From Bradyrhizobium sp. 190 (GTDB lineage: Bacteria; Pseudomonadota; Alphaproteobacteria; Rhizobiales; Xanthobacteraceae), in contig NZ_JADPJL010000005.1 in NCBI RefSeq assembly GCF_023073415.1, positions 248,001 through 312,000 on the forward strand: 64,000 nt of DNA, in the 5' to 3' direction. The notes under the pieces were generated by a model. It worked only from the letters and a program-made list of their open reading frames with translations, was not told where the DNA came from and made no database searches. Below are positions 39,005 through 48,146 of the stretch, one piece after another. Made by a program: the position numbers and the translations under genes. Numbering within the stretch: position 1 is the first letter of the stretch; each line of letters opens with the position of its first letter.

Positions 39005-39427
39005 ATGTCGGTTCAAATGGTTTTGCTGCCGGTCTTCGTTCTGGTCGGGCTCACTTTCTTCCTGATGCTATGGATGGTGACGGCCCGCACAAAGGCGGTG
39101 AAGGCCCGGGAAACCAGCCTGAAGGACATTGCGGCGGGACAGCCGAAATATCCGGCCCGTGTCGCCCAGATCGGCAATTGCTTCAGCAATCAGTTCGAAG
39201 TACCCCTCCTGTTCTACTTCCTGATCGCGCTGGCGCTGCCGCTGCGCCGGGCTGATCTCTTCATCGTGCTGATGTCCTGGGTGTTCGTGGTGACGCGATT
39301 TGCCCATGCCGGCATTTTCGTCACGTCGAACAACATTCAGCAGCGCAGCCTGGCGTGGTTTGCCGGCGTGCTGGTGTTGTTCGCGATGTGGATCTACTTC
39401 GCACTGAAGCTGCTGCTTCTGATCTAG
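39005..39427 (+). CDS. MAPEG family membrane protein
   Basis: A 140-residue protein with four hydrophobic helices, which is the topology of the MAPEG family (microsomal glutathione S-transferase-like). RVAQIGNCFSNQFEVPLLFYFL matches the family's conserved RA..N..EN.P.f region. The ATG at 39005 follows GGGGGAG. Bacterial members are of uncertain function. It is 10 bases from the next gene. Confidence 0.78.
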   Translation: MSVQMVLLPVFVLVGLTFFLMLWMVTARTKAVKARETSLKDIAAGQPKYPARVAQIGNCFSNQFEVPLLFYFLIALALPLRRADLFIVLMSWVFVVTRFAHAGIFVTSNNIQQRSLAWFAGVLVLFAMWIYFALKLLLLI

Positions 39428-39437
39428 AAAGTTTTTG

Positions 39438-40736
39438 ATGACCCCTGCTGCCCGGCTGTCTGCCGCCATCGAACTGATTGAGACGATCGACGCGCAACGT
39501 GTTCCCGCGGCGAAGGCGCTGAAGGAGTGGGGCACCGCGCACCGTTATGCCGGCTCGGGCGATCGCGCCGCGATTTCGGGCCTGATCTGGGATGTGCTGC
39601 GGCGTCGCGCGTCGAGCGCCTGGCTGATGGACGCGGACACGCCGCGCGCGCGCGTGCTCGGCATGATGCGGCTCGAGCGCGGCATGAGCACGGAAGCGAT
39701 ATCGGCGCTGTGCGACGGCGGACGTTTCGCGCCGGAGCCGCTGAGCGAGGCCGAACGATCAGCGCTGACTTCGCGCACGCTCGACGGCGCGCCGCCGCAC
39801 ATCGCCGGCGATTATCCGGAATGGCTGGACGCGCCGCTGGCCGCGGTGTTCGGCGACGGCCGCGTGGCAGAGGCGACCGCGATGGCAAGCCGCGCGCCGC
39901 TCGATCTGCGCGTCAATACGCTGAAGGCCAAGCGCGAGAAGGTTCTCGCCTCGCTCAGGCATCTCGGCGCGCAGGAAACACCGTGGTCGCCGATTGGCCT
40001 CCGCATCGAGCTCGGCGCCGATGCGCGCAACCCGGGCATTCACGCCGAAGAGGATTTCATCAAGGGCGCCGTCGAAGTGCAGGACGAGGGCTCGCAACTG
40101 GCCGCGCAGTTCTCGGCCGCCAAGCCCGGCGAGCAGGTGATCGATCTCTGCGCCGGCGCCGGCGGCAAGACGCTGGCGCTCGCGGCGATGATGCAAGGCA
40201 AGGGCCGGCTGATTGCGACCGACCGCGACAAGCGCCAGCTCGCGCCGATCTACGAGCGGCTCTCCCGCGCCGGCGTTCACAACGCCGACGTGCGCGCGCC
40301 GAAAGGCGACACTGATCCATTGGCCGACATCAAGGCGTCAGCCGATCTCGTGCTGATCGACGCGCCCTGCACCGGCACCGGCACCTGGCGCCGCAACCCC
40401 GACGCCAAGTGGCGCATGCGCCCCGGCGCGCTGGAAGTCCGGTTGAAGGATCAGGCCGAAGCGCTTGATCGTGCGAGCGCCCTGGTCAAGCCCGGTGGTC
40501 GCATCGCCTATGTCACATGCTCGGTGCTGCCAAGCGAAAACGGCGAGCAGATTCGCAGTTTCGTTTCGCGCCATGAAGGATTTTCGATTCAGCCACCGAA
40601 CGAGACTGCAAGCGTGCTCTGGGACAAGGCGGAGGATTTTGAGAAGGCCGCGCTGAAGTCTGCCGAAGGCTGGCTGATGACGCCGCGCCGGACAGGCACG
40701 GACGGATTCTTCGTATCGGTGCTGAAGAAGGTGTGA
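39438..40736 (+). CDS. RsmB/NOL1-NOP2-Sun family RNA (cytosine-C5)-methyltransferase
   Basis: A 432-residue SAM-dependent methyltransferase. The N-terminal ~130 residues resemble the NusB-like helical domain of RsmB. The catalytic domain has VIDLCAGAGGKTLALAAMM (motif I), LIDAPCTGTGTWRRNPDAKW (motif IV with its PC) and AYVTCSVLPSEN (motif VI TCS, the nucleophile). It probably modifies 16S rRNA, but the site cannot be deduced. The ATG at 39438 is preferred over a TTG just upstream. Confidence 0.88.
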   Translation: MTPAARLSAAIELIETIDAQRVPAAKALKEWGTAHRYAGSGDRAAISGLIWDVLRRRASSAWLMDADTPRARVLGMMRLERGMSTEAISALCDGGRFAPEPLSEAERSALTSRTLDGAPPHIAGDYPEWLDAPLAAVFGDGRVAEATAMASRAPLDLRVNTLKAKREKVLASLRHLGAQETPWSPIGLRIELGADARNPGIHAEEDFIKGAVEVQDEGSQLAAQFSAAKPGEQVIDLCAGAGGKTLALAAMMQGKGRLIATDRDKRQLAPIYERLSRAGVHNADVRAPKGDTDPLADIKASADLVLIDAPCTGTGTWRRNPDAKWRMRPGALEVRLKDQAEALDRASALVKPGGRIAYVTCSVLPSENGEQIRSFVSRHEGFSIQPPNETASVLWDKAEDFEKAALKSAEGWLMTPRRTGTDGFFVSVLKKV

Positions 40737-40740
40737 TCGC

Positions 40741-40826
40741 GTAGGGTGGGCAAAGCGAAGCGTGCCCACCACCTATCCCCGACCGATGTCTTGAAGGGTG
40801 GGCACGCTGCGCTTTGCCCACCCTAC
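40741..40826. repeat. REP-like palindrome, same family as 4238
   Basis: Inverted arms GTAGGGTGGGCAAAGCGAAG and CTGCGCTTTGCCCACCCTAC lie between the convergent methyltransferase and cupin genes, where they could act as a two-way terminator. Confidence 0.85.
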
Positions 40827-40832
40827 AAAATC

Positions 40833-41165
40833 TCAATCCACAATGAACAACTTCACACCCGTCTTCGTCGATGACCGGTGCGCGGCGTCGCCGAAATCCG
40901 ACACCTGATAGCTCATACCCGGCTTGAGCTTGAACGTGCGCCCGTCGCGCAATTCGGTATCGAGCTCGCCTTCCAGCACGTAGAGCACGTGGCCGCGGTC
41001 GCACCAGTGATCGGCGAGATAACCCGGCGAATACTCGACCATCCGCACGCGCAGATCACCGATGTTGAGCGTGCGCCACAGCGCTTCGCCGGTTTCTCCG
41101 GGATGTTTCGTCGCGGTGACGCCGCTCCAGTCGGTGACGGTGAAGGGCAGTGCCGGAATTTTCAT
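40833..41165 (-). CDS. small cupin-fold protein with DHWC motif
   Basis: A 110-residue single-domain cupin. Conserved pieces are VRMVEYSPGYLADHWCDRGH, the turn VLYVLEGELDTELRDGRTF and KPGMSYQVSD, giving a possible metal site from the two histidines and the Glu. The start is ATG 41165, preceded by AAGGACTCTCCCGC; a longer frame would enter the REP element. Function unknown. Confidence 0.75.
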   Translation of the reverse strand: MKIPALPFTVTDWSGVTATKHPGETGEALWRTLNIGDLRVRMVEYSPGYLADHWCDRGHVLYVLEGELDTELRDGRTFKLKPGMSYQVSDFGDAAHRSSTKTGVKLFIVD

Positions 41166-41188
41166 GCGGGAGAGTCCTTGGTGAGATG

Positions 41189-41278
41189 CGTAGGGTGGGC
41201 AAAGCGAAGCGTGCCCACCATCCATCGACAGCTTTCATCTGTGAAATGGTGGGCACGCTGCGCTTTGCCCACCCTACG
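41189..41278. repeat. REP-like palindrome, same family as 4238
   Basis: Arms CGTAGGGTGGGCAAAGCG and CGCTTTGCCCACCCTACG lie between two leftward genes (SnoaL-like then cupin). This and 40741 flank the cupin gene on both sides. Confidence 0.85.
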
Positions 41279-41289
41279 ATTCCGCGCCT

Positions 41290-41664
41290 CTAATGCGCCA
41301 GATGGTTCGCCGAGCCCTGCCTGATTTTGCCCCCGGCATCGAGCCGCAGATATTCGCAGATCTGCGCGCCGCGTTCGTTCTGGTAGAACACGACCACGCT
41401 GTCCGGGCTCACATAGGTGTCGATCAAATCGAAATGCAAATTGGGCAAAAGCTGAAACGCCTTACCCCAGTACATGCGGAGCTTGTCCTTGCCGCGCAGC
41501 GTGCCGCTGGCCTCCAGGCCGAGCGCCCGAATGCGGTCGGAGATCATCTCGGCATCCTCAGTATAGAGCGCGAGGATGCGTTCGAGGTCGTGCGAGTTCC
41601 AGGCGGCGATCCACTCCCGGCCGAGCGCGGCGAGGTCGGCCGCCGCGTAGAGCTGGCTTTGCAT
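41290..41664 (-). CDS. SnoaL/NTF2-like protein
   Basis: A 124-residue protein with the cone-shaped NTF2-like pattern: helix LGREWIAAWNSHDLERILALYTEDAEM, then GTLRGKDKLRMYWGKAF, then strands HFDLIDTYVSPDSVVVFYQNE. The family includes isomerases, hydrolases and ligand-binding proteins, so no reaction is assigned. It is divergent from guaA. Confidence 0.78.
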   Translation of the reverse strand: MQSQLYAAADLAALGREWIAAWNSHDLERILALYTEDAEMISDRIRALGLEASGTLRGKDKLRMYWGKAFQLLPNLHFDLIDTYVSPDSVVVFYQNERGAQICEYLRLDAGGKIRQGSANHLAH

Positions 41665-41824
41665 GGTTTCCTCCGTTTTCTCCCGATTTGTTGTCAGGCA
41701 GACCGTGGAAGCAAATTAGGTCAATAATATTGACCTATATGGATTTGTCCATCCCTCGCAGAAGAATGTGGGCCAGCCCTTTCTCGCGGTTGCGAGGCCG
41801 GCCCCCGTCGCGTATCTGCTTGCC

Positions 41825-43423
41825 ATGACAGCAGCACAAAATGCCCGCGAGTCGTCGGCGCCCTCCGTGGCCTCGGCGCATGACAAGATTCTGATTGTCG
41901 ACTTCGGCAGTCAGGTGACGCAACTGATCGCGCGCCGGGTGCGCGAGGAGGGCGTCTATTCCGAAATCGTCCCGTTCCAGAAGGCGGAGGCCGCCTTCGA
42001 CGAAATGAAGCCGAAAGCGGTGATCCTCTCCGGCGGCCCGGAATCGGTGCACGAAAAAGGCTCGCCGCGCGCGCCGCAGAAAATCTTCGATTCCGGCGTT
42101 CCCGTGCTCGGCATCTGCTACGGCCAGATGACCATGGCCGCCCAGCTCGGCGGCGAGGTCGAGGGCGGGCATCACCGCGAATTCGGCCGCGCCGATGTCG
42201 AGGTCAAGGCTTCAAGCTCGCTGTTCGATCAAACCTGGGCCAAGGGCGAGAAGCATCCGGTCTGGATGAGCCATGGCGACCGCATCACCAAGATGCCGCC
42301 GGGCTTCAGCGTTGCCGGCGTTTCGCCGAACGCGCCGTTCGCGGTGATCCAGGACGAGAAGCGTAAATATTACGGCCTGATGTTCCACCCCGAAGTGGTG
42401 CACACGCCCGACGGCGCCAAGCTGATCCGCAATTTCGTCCGCAAGGTCGCAGGCCTCACCGGCGACTGGACCATGCGCGCCTTCCGCGAAGAAGCGATTG
42501 AAAAGATCCGCGCCCAGGTAGGCAAGGGCAGGGTGATCTGCGGCCTCTCCGGCGGCGTCGATTCGGCCGTCGCTGCGGTGCTGATTCATGAAGCGATCGG
42601 CCACCAGCTCACCTGCGTATTCGTCGATCACGGCATGCTGCGGCTCGACGAAGCCAAGACCGTCGTCGACCTGTTCCGGCATCACTACAACATCCCGCTG
42701 GTGCATGTTGATGCATCGAAACAATTCCTCGGCGAACTCGCCGGGGTCAGCGACCCCGAAGTGAAGCGCAAGACCATCGGCCGCCTGTTCATCGACGTGT
42801 TCGACGCGGAAGCCAAGAAAATCGGCGGCGCGGATTTCCTTGCCCAAGGCACGCTCTACCCCGACGTGATCGAGAGCGTCTCCTTCACCGGCGGCCCGTC
42901 GGTGACGATCAAGTCGCACCACAATGTCGGCGGTCTCCCTGAGCGCATGAACATGAAGCTGGTCGAGCCCTTGCGCGAATTGTTCAAGGACGAGGTCCGC
43001 ATGTTGGGACGCGAACTCGGCCTGCCCGAAATCTTCGTCGGCCGCCATCCGTTCCCGGGCCCCGGCCTCGCCATCCGCTGCCCCGGCGACATCACGAAAG
43101 AGAAGCTCGACATCCTGCGCCAGGCCGACGCCGTCTATATCGACCAGATCCGAAAAGCCGGCCTCTACGACACCATCTGGCAAGCCTTCGCCGTGCTGCT
43201 GCCGGTGAAGACCGTCGGCGTGATGGGCGACGGCCGCACCTACGAATACGTGGTGGGCTTGCGCGCGGTGACGTCGACCGACGGTATGACAGCCGATTTC
43301 TATTCCTTCGACATGAAATTCCTTGGTGAGACCGCGACGCGGATCATCAATGAGGTGAAGGGTGTGAATAGGGTGGTGTATGACGTGACGAGCAAGCCGC
43401 CGGGGACGATCGAGTGGGAGTGA
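41825..43423 (+). CDS. guaA: GMP synthase (glutamine-hydrolysing)
   Basis: A 532-residue enzyme that converts XMP to GMP with ATP and glutamine. The glutaminase domain has Cys98 in [11 protein letters not shown] and its His/Glu in MFHPEVVHT. The ATP pyrophosphatase loop is [15 protein letters not shown]. The C-terminal dimerisation domain runs from [14 protein letters not shown] to KPPGTIEWE. The ATG at 41825 is the best start. Its 3' end is an apparent insertion target: partial copies of this end occur at 47280-47432 and 52612-53002, and a 20-base block (43331-43350) is identical in all three. Confidence 0.95.
   Translation: MTAAQNARESSAPSVASAHDKILIVDFGSQVTQLIARRVREEGVYSEIVPFQKAEAAFDEMKPKAVILSGGPESVHEKGSPRAPQKIFDSGVPVLGICYGQMTMAAQLGGEVEGGHHREFGRADVEVKASSSLFDQTWAKGEKHPVWMSHGDRITKMPPGFSVAGVSPNAPFAVIQDEKRKYYGLMFHPEVVHTPDGAKLIRNFVRKVAGLTGDWTMRAFREEAIEKIRAQVGKGRVICGLSGGVDSAVAAVLIHEAIGHQLTCVFVDHGMLRLDEAKTVVDLFRHHYNIPLVHVDASKQFLGELAGVSDPEVKRKTIGRLFIDVFDAEAKKIGGADFLAQGTLYPDVIESVSFTGGPSVTIKSHHNVGGLPERMNMKLVEPLRELFKDEVRMLGRELGLPEIFVGRHPFPGPGLAIRCPGDITKEKLDILRQADAVYIDQIRKAGLYDTIWQAFAVLLPVKTVGVMGDGRTYEYVVGLRAVTSTDGMTADFYSFDMKFLGETATRIINEVKGVNRVVYDVTSKPPGTIEWE
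43331..43350 (+). other. candidate attachment-site core in guaA 3' end (copy 1)
   Basis: ACCGCGACGCGGATCATCAA is found unchanged at 43331-43350, 47342-47361 and 52910-52929, within three copies of the guaA 3' end that differ on both sides of it. The left side of copy 2 matches copy 3, and its right side is closer to copy 1, as expected if crossovers fell in or near this block. Confidence 0.55.
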
Positions 43424-43454
43424 GCGCGAGGCCCTCGCCATCGCGCGCGTTTCC

Positions 43455-44261
43455 ATGAGCCCTATGCCTGCTGTTCCCGACAAAATCGCTGAGCAGCTAC
43501 AGCAGGCGCTTGCGGTCATCGCGCGGCATCTCGGCGGCCAGGTTCATGCTATCCATCTGTTCGGCTCTGCCGTCGATGGCGGGCTGAAGCCGCATAGCGA
43601 CATCGATCTGCTGGTTACCGTCTATGCCGCGCTTTCACCTGCCGCGCGCGCCTCGCTCATGACGGGCTTGCTGGCGGTGTCGGGGGCGCTGGAGGGTGGC
43701 ACGCTGCTGCGCCCACTGGAAGTGACAGTCGTCGTCAAAGCCGAAGTGGTGCCATGGCGCTATCCCCCAAGGCGTGAACTGCAATTCGGCGAGTGGCTGC
43801 GCGGCGACGTGAAACGGGGGATCGTCGAACCTCCCATCGAAGATCGTGATCTTGCGATCCTGCTGACAAAGCTGCGTAGGCACAGTGTCGCCTTGAAGGG
43901 ACCCGGCGCGTCCGATCTTTTCGATCCTGTGCCGCCGGCTGACTTTCGCCGCGCGCTGCACGAAACATTGTCCCTGTGGAATTGCGAGGACGATCTCCGC
44001 GGTGACGAGAGGAACATCGTTCTTACGCTTGCCCGCATCTGGTTCAGCGCCTGTACAGGCGAAATCGCTTCCAAGCATGCCGCTGCCCGATGGACGCTTG
44101 AACGCCTGCCGCAGCCGCATCAGCATCGGCCTGTCATGGAGACGGCGCTGCGGGCCCATCTCGGCGGGGGCGAAGACGACCTGGGTGACCGTCTCGATGA
44201 GGTCCTGGCTTTCGCCCGCTTCTGCAAGGTGGAAATCACCTCGCTGTCACTTCCGCAATGA
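43455..44261 (+). CDS. AadA-like aminoglycoside nucleotidyltransferase
   Basis: A 268-residue homologue of AadA (ANT(3'')(9)), which adenylylates streptomycin and spectinomycin. The nucleotidyltransferase motif is HLFGSAVDGGLKPHSDIDLL with two Asp metal ligands; the third acidic residue is in PLEVTVVV. VPWRYPPRRELQFGEWLRGD and RGDERNIVLTLARIWFSACTGEIASK match the AadA substrate-domain pattern, including the Trp and Asp that shape antibiotic binding. It starts 32 bases after guaA, at the left edge of the island, with no integron features. Whether it gives resistance is unknown. Confidence 0.82.
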   Translation: MSPMPAVPDKIAEQLQQALAVIARHLGGQVHAIHLFGSAVDGGLKPHSDIDLLVTVYAALSPAARASLMTGLLAVSGALEGGTLLRPLEVTVVVKAEVVPWRYPPRRELQFGEWLRGDVKRGIVEPPIEDRDLAILLTKLRRHSVALKGPGASDLFDPVPPADFRRALHETLSLWNCEDDLRGDERNIVLTLARIWFSACTGEIASKHAAARWTLERLPQPHQHRPVMETALRAHLGGGEDDLGDRLDEVLAFARFCKVEITSLSLPQ

Positions 44262-44645
44262 CCGTTCGCCCGCGCTTCACGTTGGTCTGAACCCTTCAAA
44301 CTGGAGCGTTTGAGGTTCGCTTGTAGGGTGGATTAGCCGAAGGCGTAATCCACCGCATGCTCGCATCGTGAGGAGCGTGCGCCAGCGCGAGCTTATACCA
44401 AGCCTTCCAGCGCAGGTGCGACATTCGAGGCGCATGTCCAAAATTGGCACGCAGACGACTTGTGAACTAGATCACAGCGCTGGAACACGCTCTATGCGAC
44501 AGTTGAAACGATAAGTTGTAGCCAACCCCCGCGAGAGCGGGAAGCGGCCTACACCACCGACACCAAATACATATCGCCCCCGATTGGACTGTCCGCTCAC
44601 GAAAGTGCGCGGCTTCGCTTTGCAACTGCCTTTGGGGAGTTTCAC
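44262..44645. other. intergenic region, left element remnant
   Basis: About 380 bases without a supported gene. It holds one short palindrome (44327-44354) and otherwise no recognisable structure. The GGGGAG at the right end is the ribosome site of the next gene. Confidence 0.45.
44327..44354. repeat. short palindrome GGTGGATTA / TAATCCACC
   Basis: A perfect 9-bp stem (GGTGGATTA, TAATCCACC) with a 10-base loop GCCGAAGGCG, preceded by GTAG as in the larger REP elements. It follows the AadA-like gene and could end its transcript. Confidence 0.7.
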
Positions 44646-45668
44646 ATGGACATCAGCGCACTTAGCGATTTCATCGCCAGAGTATTTCAACTGTTTACAG
44701 CCTCAACTGCGAGCACCGTGCTGACGATCTTTGGCTTCGCACTTCTGGCCGTGGCTGGCATGCTGGCCTTTTGGAAGGCGAATACGAAGTACGTAGCTGC
44801 GATAAGCTTGGGAGCCGCGCTCTTTGCCGCTGCTGGGCCAACCAGTGGCGCCCTCATAAGCGTGGACAAGAACACGCTAAGGAAAATGGACACCGAACAG
44901 GTGCTAAAAAACTTGGAAGACAACGCCGAAGTGAACTATGTCATTCGGCTAATTTCCTACGATCCTAGTCAAGAGCCAGCCCTCGCGATCAATCGGCTGA
45001 CCACTCTTGGGCCTACAGATCAGCTATATTCGTTCGTTGCCGCTTACGATGAACTGGTTGGGTATAAAGTAGTCGACGCGCTAGCAAAGGTTGGTCAGAG
45101 CACAAAGAATGTTGTGCGAGTATCCGCGGTAATCTTTCCTCTACGGTCGATTGGCAGGACGCCCCTATTTCCGGCGAACGCTCGGGGGCTTTTGCAAGTG
45201 GTTCGAGAAGTCGAAACCCGCAAGGCGGTACAAGTCCAACTCAACAAGAAGCTCTTGGATGGGACAGGCGCCCTCAATGATCCGCAAATGAGAGGCTTGG
45301 AGGGATCCGGTATCCCGTCCTATCGATTGGTTAGCTTTAGGGAGAACTACCCGCGCTATTGTGAATTGGCTCGTGAAATTCACTGCAGCGATAGCTATTC
45401 AGCGAAAGCGTACATCGGAGCTCTCTCGGGGGACTGGCACCCTCTCGGATTCTCCCAAAAAAATCCGCCGTTAGATCGGTGCACACTTTCCATCCCGAGC
45501 TACTGCCAGTTTGCGGATTGGAAGACGACAAAGAATGAATACGGAGATCACCTTGGAAGTCGCGCCTTCCTGATCAGGAACTTGGAGATAAACAATATAC
45601 CTGGTCGGATCATGATTGACTTCGATCAGCCATATCAACAGGTGATTCCTGATATTGGTGCTCGCTAG
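44646..45668 (+). CDS. membrane-anchored protein of unknown function
   Basis: A 340-residue protein with two N-terminal hydrophobic helices (about residues 20-43, AST...FGFALLAVAGMLAF, and 49-68, VAAISLGAALFAAAGPT), followed by a ~270-residue soluble domain with six cysteines (for example RYCELAREIHCSD and DRCTLSIPSYCQF). The cysteines suggest an oxidising compartment, so the domain may face the periplasm. The ATG follows GGGGAG. Base composition is lower in GC than guaA. I recognise no family. Confidence 0.6.
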   Translation: MDISALSDFIARVFQLFTASTASTVLTIFGFALLAVAGMLAFWKANTKYVAAISLGAALFAAAGPTSGALISVDKNTLRKMDTEQVLKNLEDNAEVNYVIRLISYDPSQEPALAINRLTTLGPTDQLYSFVAAYDELVGYKVVDALAKVGQSTKNVVRVSAVIFPLRSIGRTPLFPANARGLLQVVREVETRKAVQVQLNKKLLDGTGALNDPQMRGLEGSGIPSYRLVSFRENYPRYCELAREIHCSDSYSAKAYIGALSGDWHPLGFSQKNPPLDRCTLSIPSYCQFADWKTTKNEYGDHLGSRAFLIRNLEINNIPGRIMIDFDQPYQQVIPDIGAR

Positions 45669-45848
45669 CGGCTTTCGTGCGGCTGCTGCCTGGAATCCCT
45701 ACAACGCCCCTGAGAAGGGTTGCGCCGAGGGCCTTGTCCGCCTTTGTTCGAAACGTCCTGACGATCTTGGCCGTCTGGCACCACGCAATGACGAATTTGG
45801 CTCATCGAGTGCGACAAGCCGGCGTGATGGGCAAATCAATTCTGATTT

Positions 45849-46832
45849 TTGATGAATGCCCTGCAGAACATGCGGATGTCGTGCAACAGCACCTATCTGC
45901 TGGACCAGGAGACCGACCACGGCGTCAAGGCCGACGAATTGGCGGCACTGCTCGATGGTTTGCTCGCCGACCCGAGGCCAGCGGTGGTGTTTTCGCAATG
46001 GACGCGGACCCATGACATCGTCATCCGACGTCTCGAAGCGCGCAGACTGGGCTATGTCAGCTTCCACGGCGGTGTGCCGTCGGACAAGCGGCCAGCACTG
46101 ATCGAGCGATTTCGCGACGACCCCGCTTGCCGCGTGTTCCTGTCCACCGATGCCGGCAGCACGGGCCTCAATCTGCAGCATGCTTCGACCTTGGTGAATA
46201 TGGACTTGCCGTGGAATCCGGCAATCCTCGAACAGCGCATCGCACGCATCCATCGCATAGGCCAGACGCGGCCGGTGTGGGTCATCAATTTCGTGGCAAA
46301 GGGCACCATCGAGGAGGGCATGCTTTCGGTGCTGGCGTTCAAGCGCTCGTTGTCGGCGGGAATTCTCGACGGCGGCGGTGGCGAGATTTCGCTTGGCGGT
46401 TCGCGTCTCAACCGATTCACGAAGGACGTGGAAAGCGTCACTGGAAGCATGGGTGAGGGCGAACCGGTGACACCGGCCGAGGAAGTTGGAAGTATCGCCG
46501 TGGCCGACGATGTCACATCCACGGAACATGTGAGCGTGGATGCCGACGTTGGTGCCGGCACGACGGCGGTCGCACGTTCGAATGGAGCGACGGAACCGAT
46601 GCGCGATGCGGGAGCGGATCCGTGGCAGGCCTTGGCTCAGGTCGGGGCGCAGTTCGTCGCCGCTCTGGCGGCGGCTAGCACTCCCGACGCTCCGGCGCAT
46701 CCCTGGATCGAGCGCGATCCGGCAACTGGCGCGCAAAGTCTCAAAATGCCGCTGCCGCCACCGGAAACCGCGAGACAACTTGCCAATGCACTTTCTGCAC
46801 TTGCGGACGGCTTGCGCGGCAAGATAGCGTGA
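45849..46832 (+). pseudogene. SNF2-family helicase, C-terminal fragment
   Basis: The frame reads straight into the middle of a SNF2/HepA-type protein: LQNMRMSCNSTYLLDQET is normally followed, as here, by the second helicase lobe PAVVFSQWTRTHDIV, VSFHGG, VFLSTDAGSTGLNLQHA, VNMDLPWNPAILEQRIARIHRIGQ. The whole ATP-binding lobe (Walker A, DEAH) is missing. The break falls at about 45850, where a dispersed repeat-like sequence (45783-45850) abuts. A ~100-residue tail follows the helicase lobe. Such a fragment cannot be an active translocase. Confidence 0.8.
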
Positions 46833-46872
46833 CGAGGCGTAGTTTCGCCAACATCTTGGATGGAGGTCCGCG

Positions 46873-47208
46873 GTGTTCCATGATGTTAAATGGTCTCCGT
46901 CTGAAAAGAAGATCGCGCGCAGGGCTTTCGACACCGCGTTGGAATCGGCGCTCGCCAAGGTAATGGCCGAATTCAAGCGAAGGGCTAACGCTGCATCGAC
47001 GCCATCAGAGATGTGGGAGATCGAAAACTATCTCCGTCAGCAACGGCGGGAGATCGATGAATCATTCGATTATCGGTACTCGCAACTTCCTCTTGTCTTT
47101 GCCCGTCTCATTCGAGAGGGTCATCTGGACGAGGGTCTCCTTGCTGGATTGTCGGAAGAAAAGCGCGAGATCATTCGCTCGTTCCTTGCTTTCGCTGCGA
47201 AAGGGTGA
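46873..47208 (+). CDS. fluorescence recovery protein (FRP)-like protein
   Basis: A 111-residue helical protein with the pattern of cyanobacterial FRP: W7[12 protein letters not shown], then [49 protein letters not shown] and EEKREII. Trp48, Arg58/59 and Asp62 fall where FRP has its key residues. FRP dimers restore the orange carotenoid protein to its resting state in cyanobacteria; homologues in non-photosynthetic bacteria have no known partner. No carotenoid-protein gene is visible here. GTG start, with TGGAGG eight bases upstream. Confidence 0.55.
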   Translation: MFHDVKWSPSEKKIARRAFDTALESALAKVMAEFKRRANAASTPSEMWEIENYLRQQRREIDESFDYRYSQLPLVFARLIREGHLDEGLLAGLSEEKREIIRSFLAFAAKG

Positions 47209-47279
47209 CGGCGGGCGGCCGAACTCCACGTCTTTCGGAAAAGCTCTGGATCGCTTCGTCGCTTACCGTCTGCGTGAAC

Positions 47280-47432
47280 GACGTCGCGTCCTGCGGCATG
47301 ACCGCCGACTTCTATCCCTTCGACATGAAATTCCTCGGCGAAACCGCGACGCGGATCATCAACGAGGTGAAGGGGGTGAACCGGGTGGTGTATGACGTGA
47401 CGAGCAAGCCGCCGGGGACGATCGAGTGGTGA
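47280..47432 (+). pseudogene. guaA 3'-end fragment, copy 2
   Basis: The frame [20 protein letters not shown] to [12 protein letters not shown] repeats the last ~45 codons of guaA. The DNA is strongly similar to 43280-43420 and, in its first half, closer to copy 3 at 52870-52910. Similarity begins at about 47280. The element between guaA and this fragment is about 3.9 kb. The final Glu codon of guaA is lost here (TGGTGA instead of TGGGAGTGA). Confidence 0.85.
47342..47361 (+). other. candidate attachment-site core (copy 2)
   Basis: Identical to 43331-43350 and 52910-52929. It lies at the junction where the similarity of this guaA fragment changes from copy 3-like to copy 1-like. Confidence 0.55.
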
Positions 47433-47789
47433 GTAGGGCTACAAGACCAGCAGGTCTAATATGCTGCCGGTAGGATCAGATAATTAAACGGCCTACGGCA
47501 ACCGAGGCCCCGTGGGTAAGTCAGGTCGTTGACAAAAAGAACCGAGCTTCAACCGGCGGGGCCTCTGTGCGACCAAAGCACTCAGAGATTTTATCAACCG
47601 GTGCTTGTGCTGGTGCCGGGACGCGCTATCATAGAGTTTTCTATGGTGATCGCCACGGACGAACTCAAGAAGTTCGCTGAGCCCGATAGCTCGTTATTTT
47701 TTACCTATTTCGGCCGCTTTAAGGATCGCGATTTGACCACCTGTGCCGATCGGGAGATTGGCGTGAGCCAACCAGGCGCCATGATTGCA
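47433..47789. other. intergenic region between the two island segments
   Basis: About 360 bases. A short frame (47643-47834, starting MVIATDELKKFAEPDSS) is open but has no good ribosome site and overlaps the end of the leftward gene at 47790. It may be a remnant. Nothing else is recognisable. Confidence 0.35.
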
Positions 47790-48146
47790 TCAACCTTCGA
47801 ATGCTTCGATTTCCATGTGATTTCCAAGACGTAGCTTTAGGTGAAATATTCGGCCCGCTCCAGGGGCCTTGGCGGTCAGTATGAGCAATTTTTGCGGAGG
47901 CTGCGATTTTAACAAGCCGCTTGAGCGCGTGACGTGCTCAATACATCCACATTGCATCAGCCAGTCCTCTAAGTGCTTTATTGCGTTGACGAAGTTCGGA
48001 TCCTTGTCTGTTTGCATCGATTCATGGGCGGATACCACTCCAATAAGGACGGCTTTCGCGGTCGCGATATTGCCCGCGTCGAGAGCCCGGCAAAATTCTT
48101 CGTTCGCACCGGACATCACATCACTCACCCCTTCGGACCTCGCCAT
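47790..48146 (-). CDS. hypothetical protein divergent from the protease module
   Basis: A 118-residue protein. The first ~75 residues look helical (NEEFCRALDAGNIATAKAVLIGVVSAHESM..FVNAIKHLEDWLMQCGCIEHV). The remainder is basic and possibly beta. The start could be ATG 48146 or ATG 48116 (MSGANEEFCR), the latter with GAAGGGGTGAG upstream. It shares an 88-base divergent promoter region with the serine protease gene, so it may regulate or belong to that module. I recognise no family. Confidence 0.5.
   Translation of the reverse strand: MARSEGVSDVMSGANEEFCRALDAGNIATAKAVLIGVVSAHESMQTDKDPNFVNAIKHLEDWLMQCGCIEHVTRSSGLLKSQPPQKLLILTAKAPGAGRIFHLKLRLGNHMEIEAFEG

Noticed and set aside
47643..47834. Possible small gene MVIATDELKKF...
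   Set aside because: No ribosome site, overlaps the end of the gene on the other strand, and has no recognisable family; kept only as a note in the intergenic entry.
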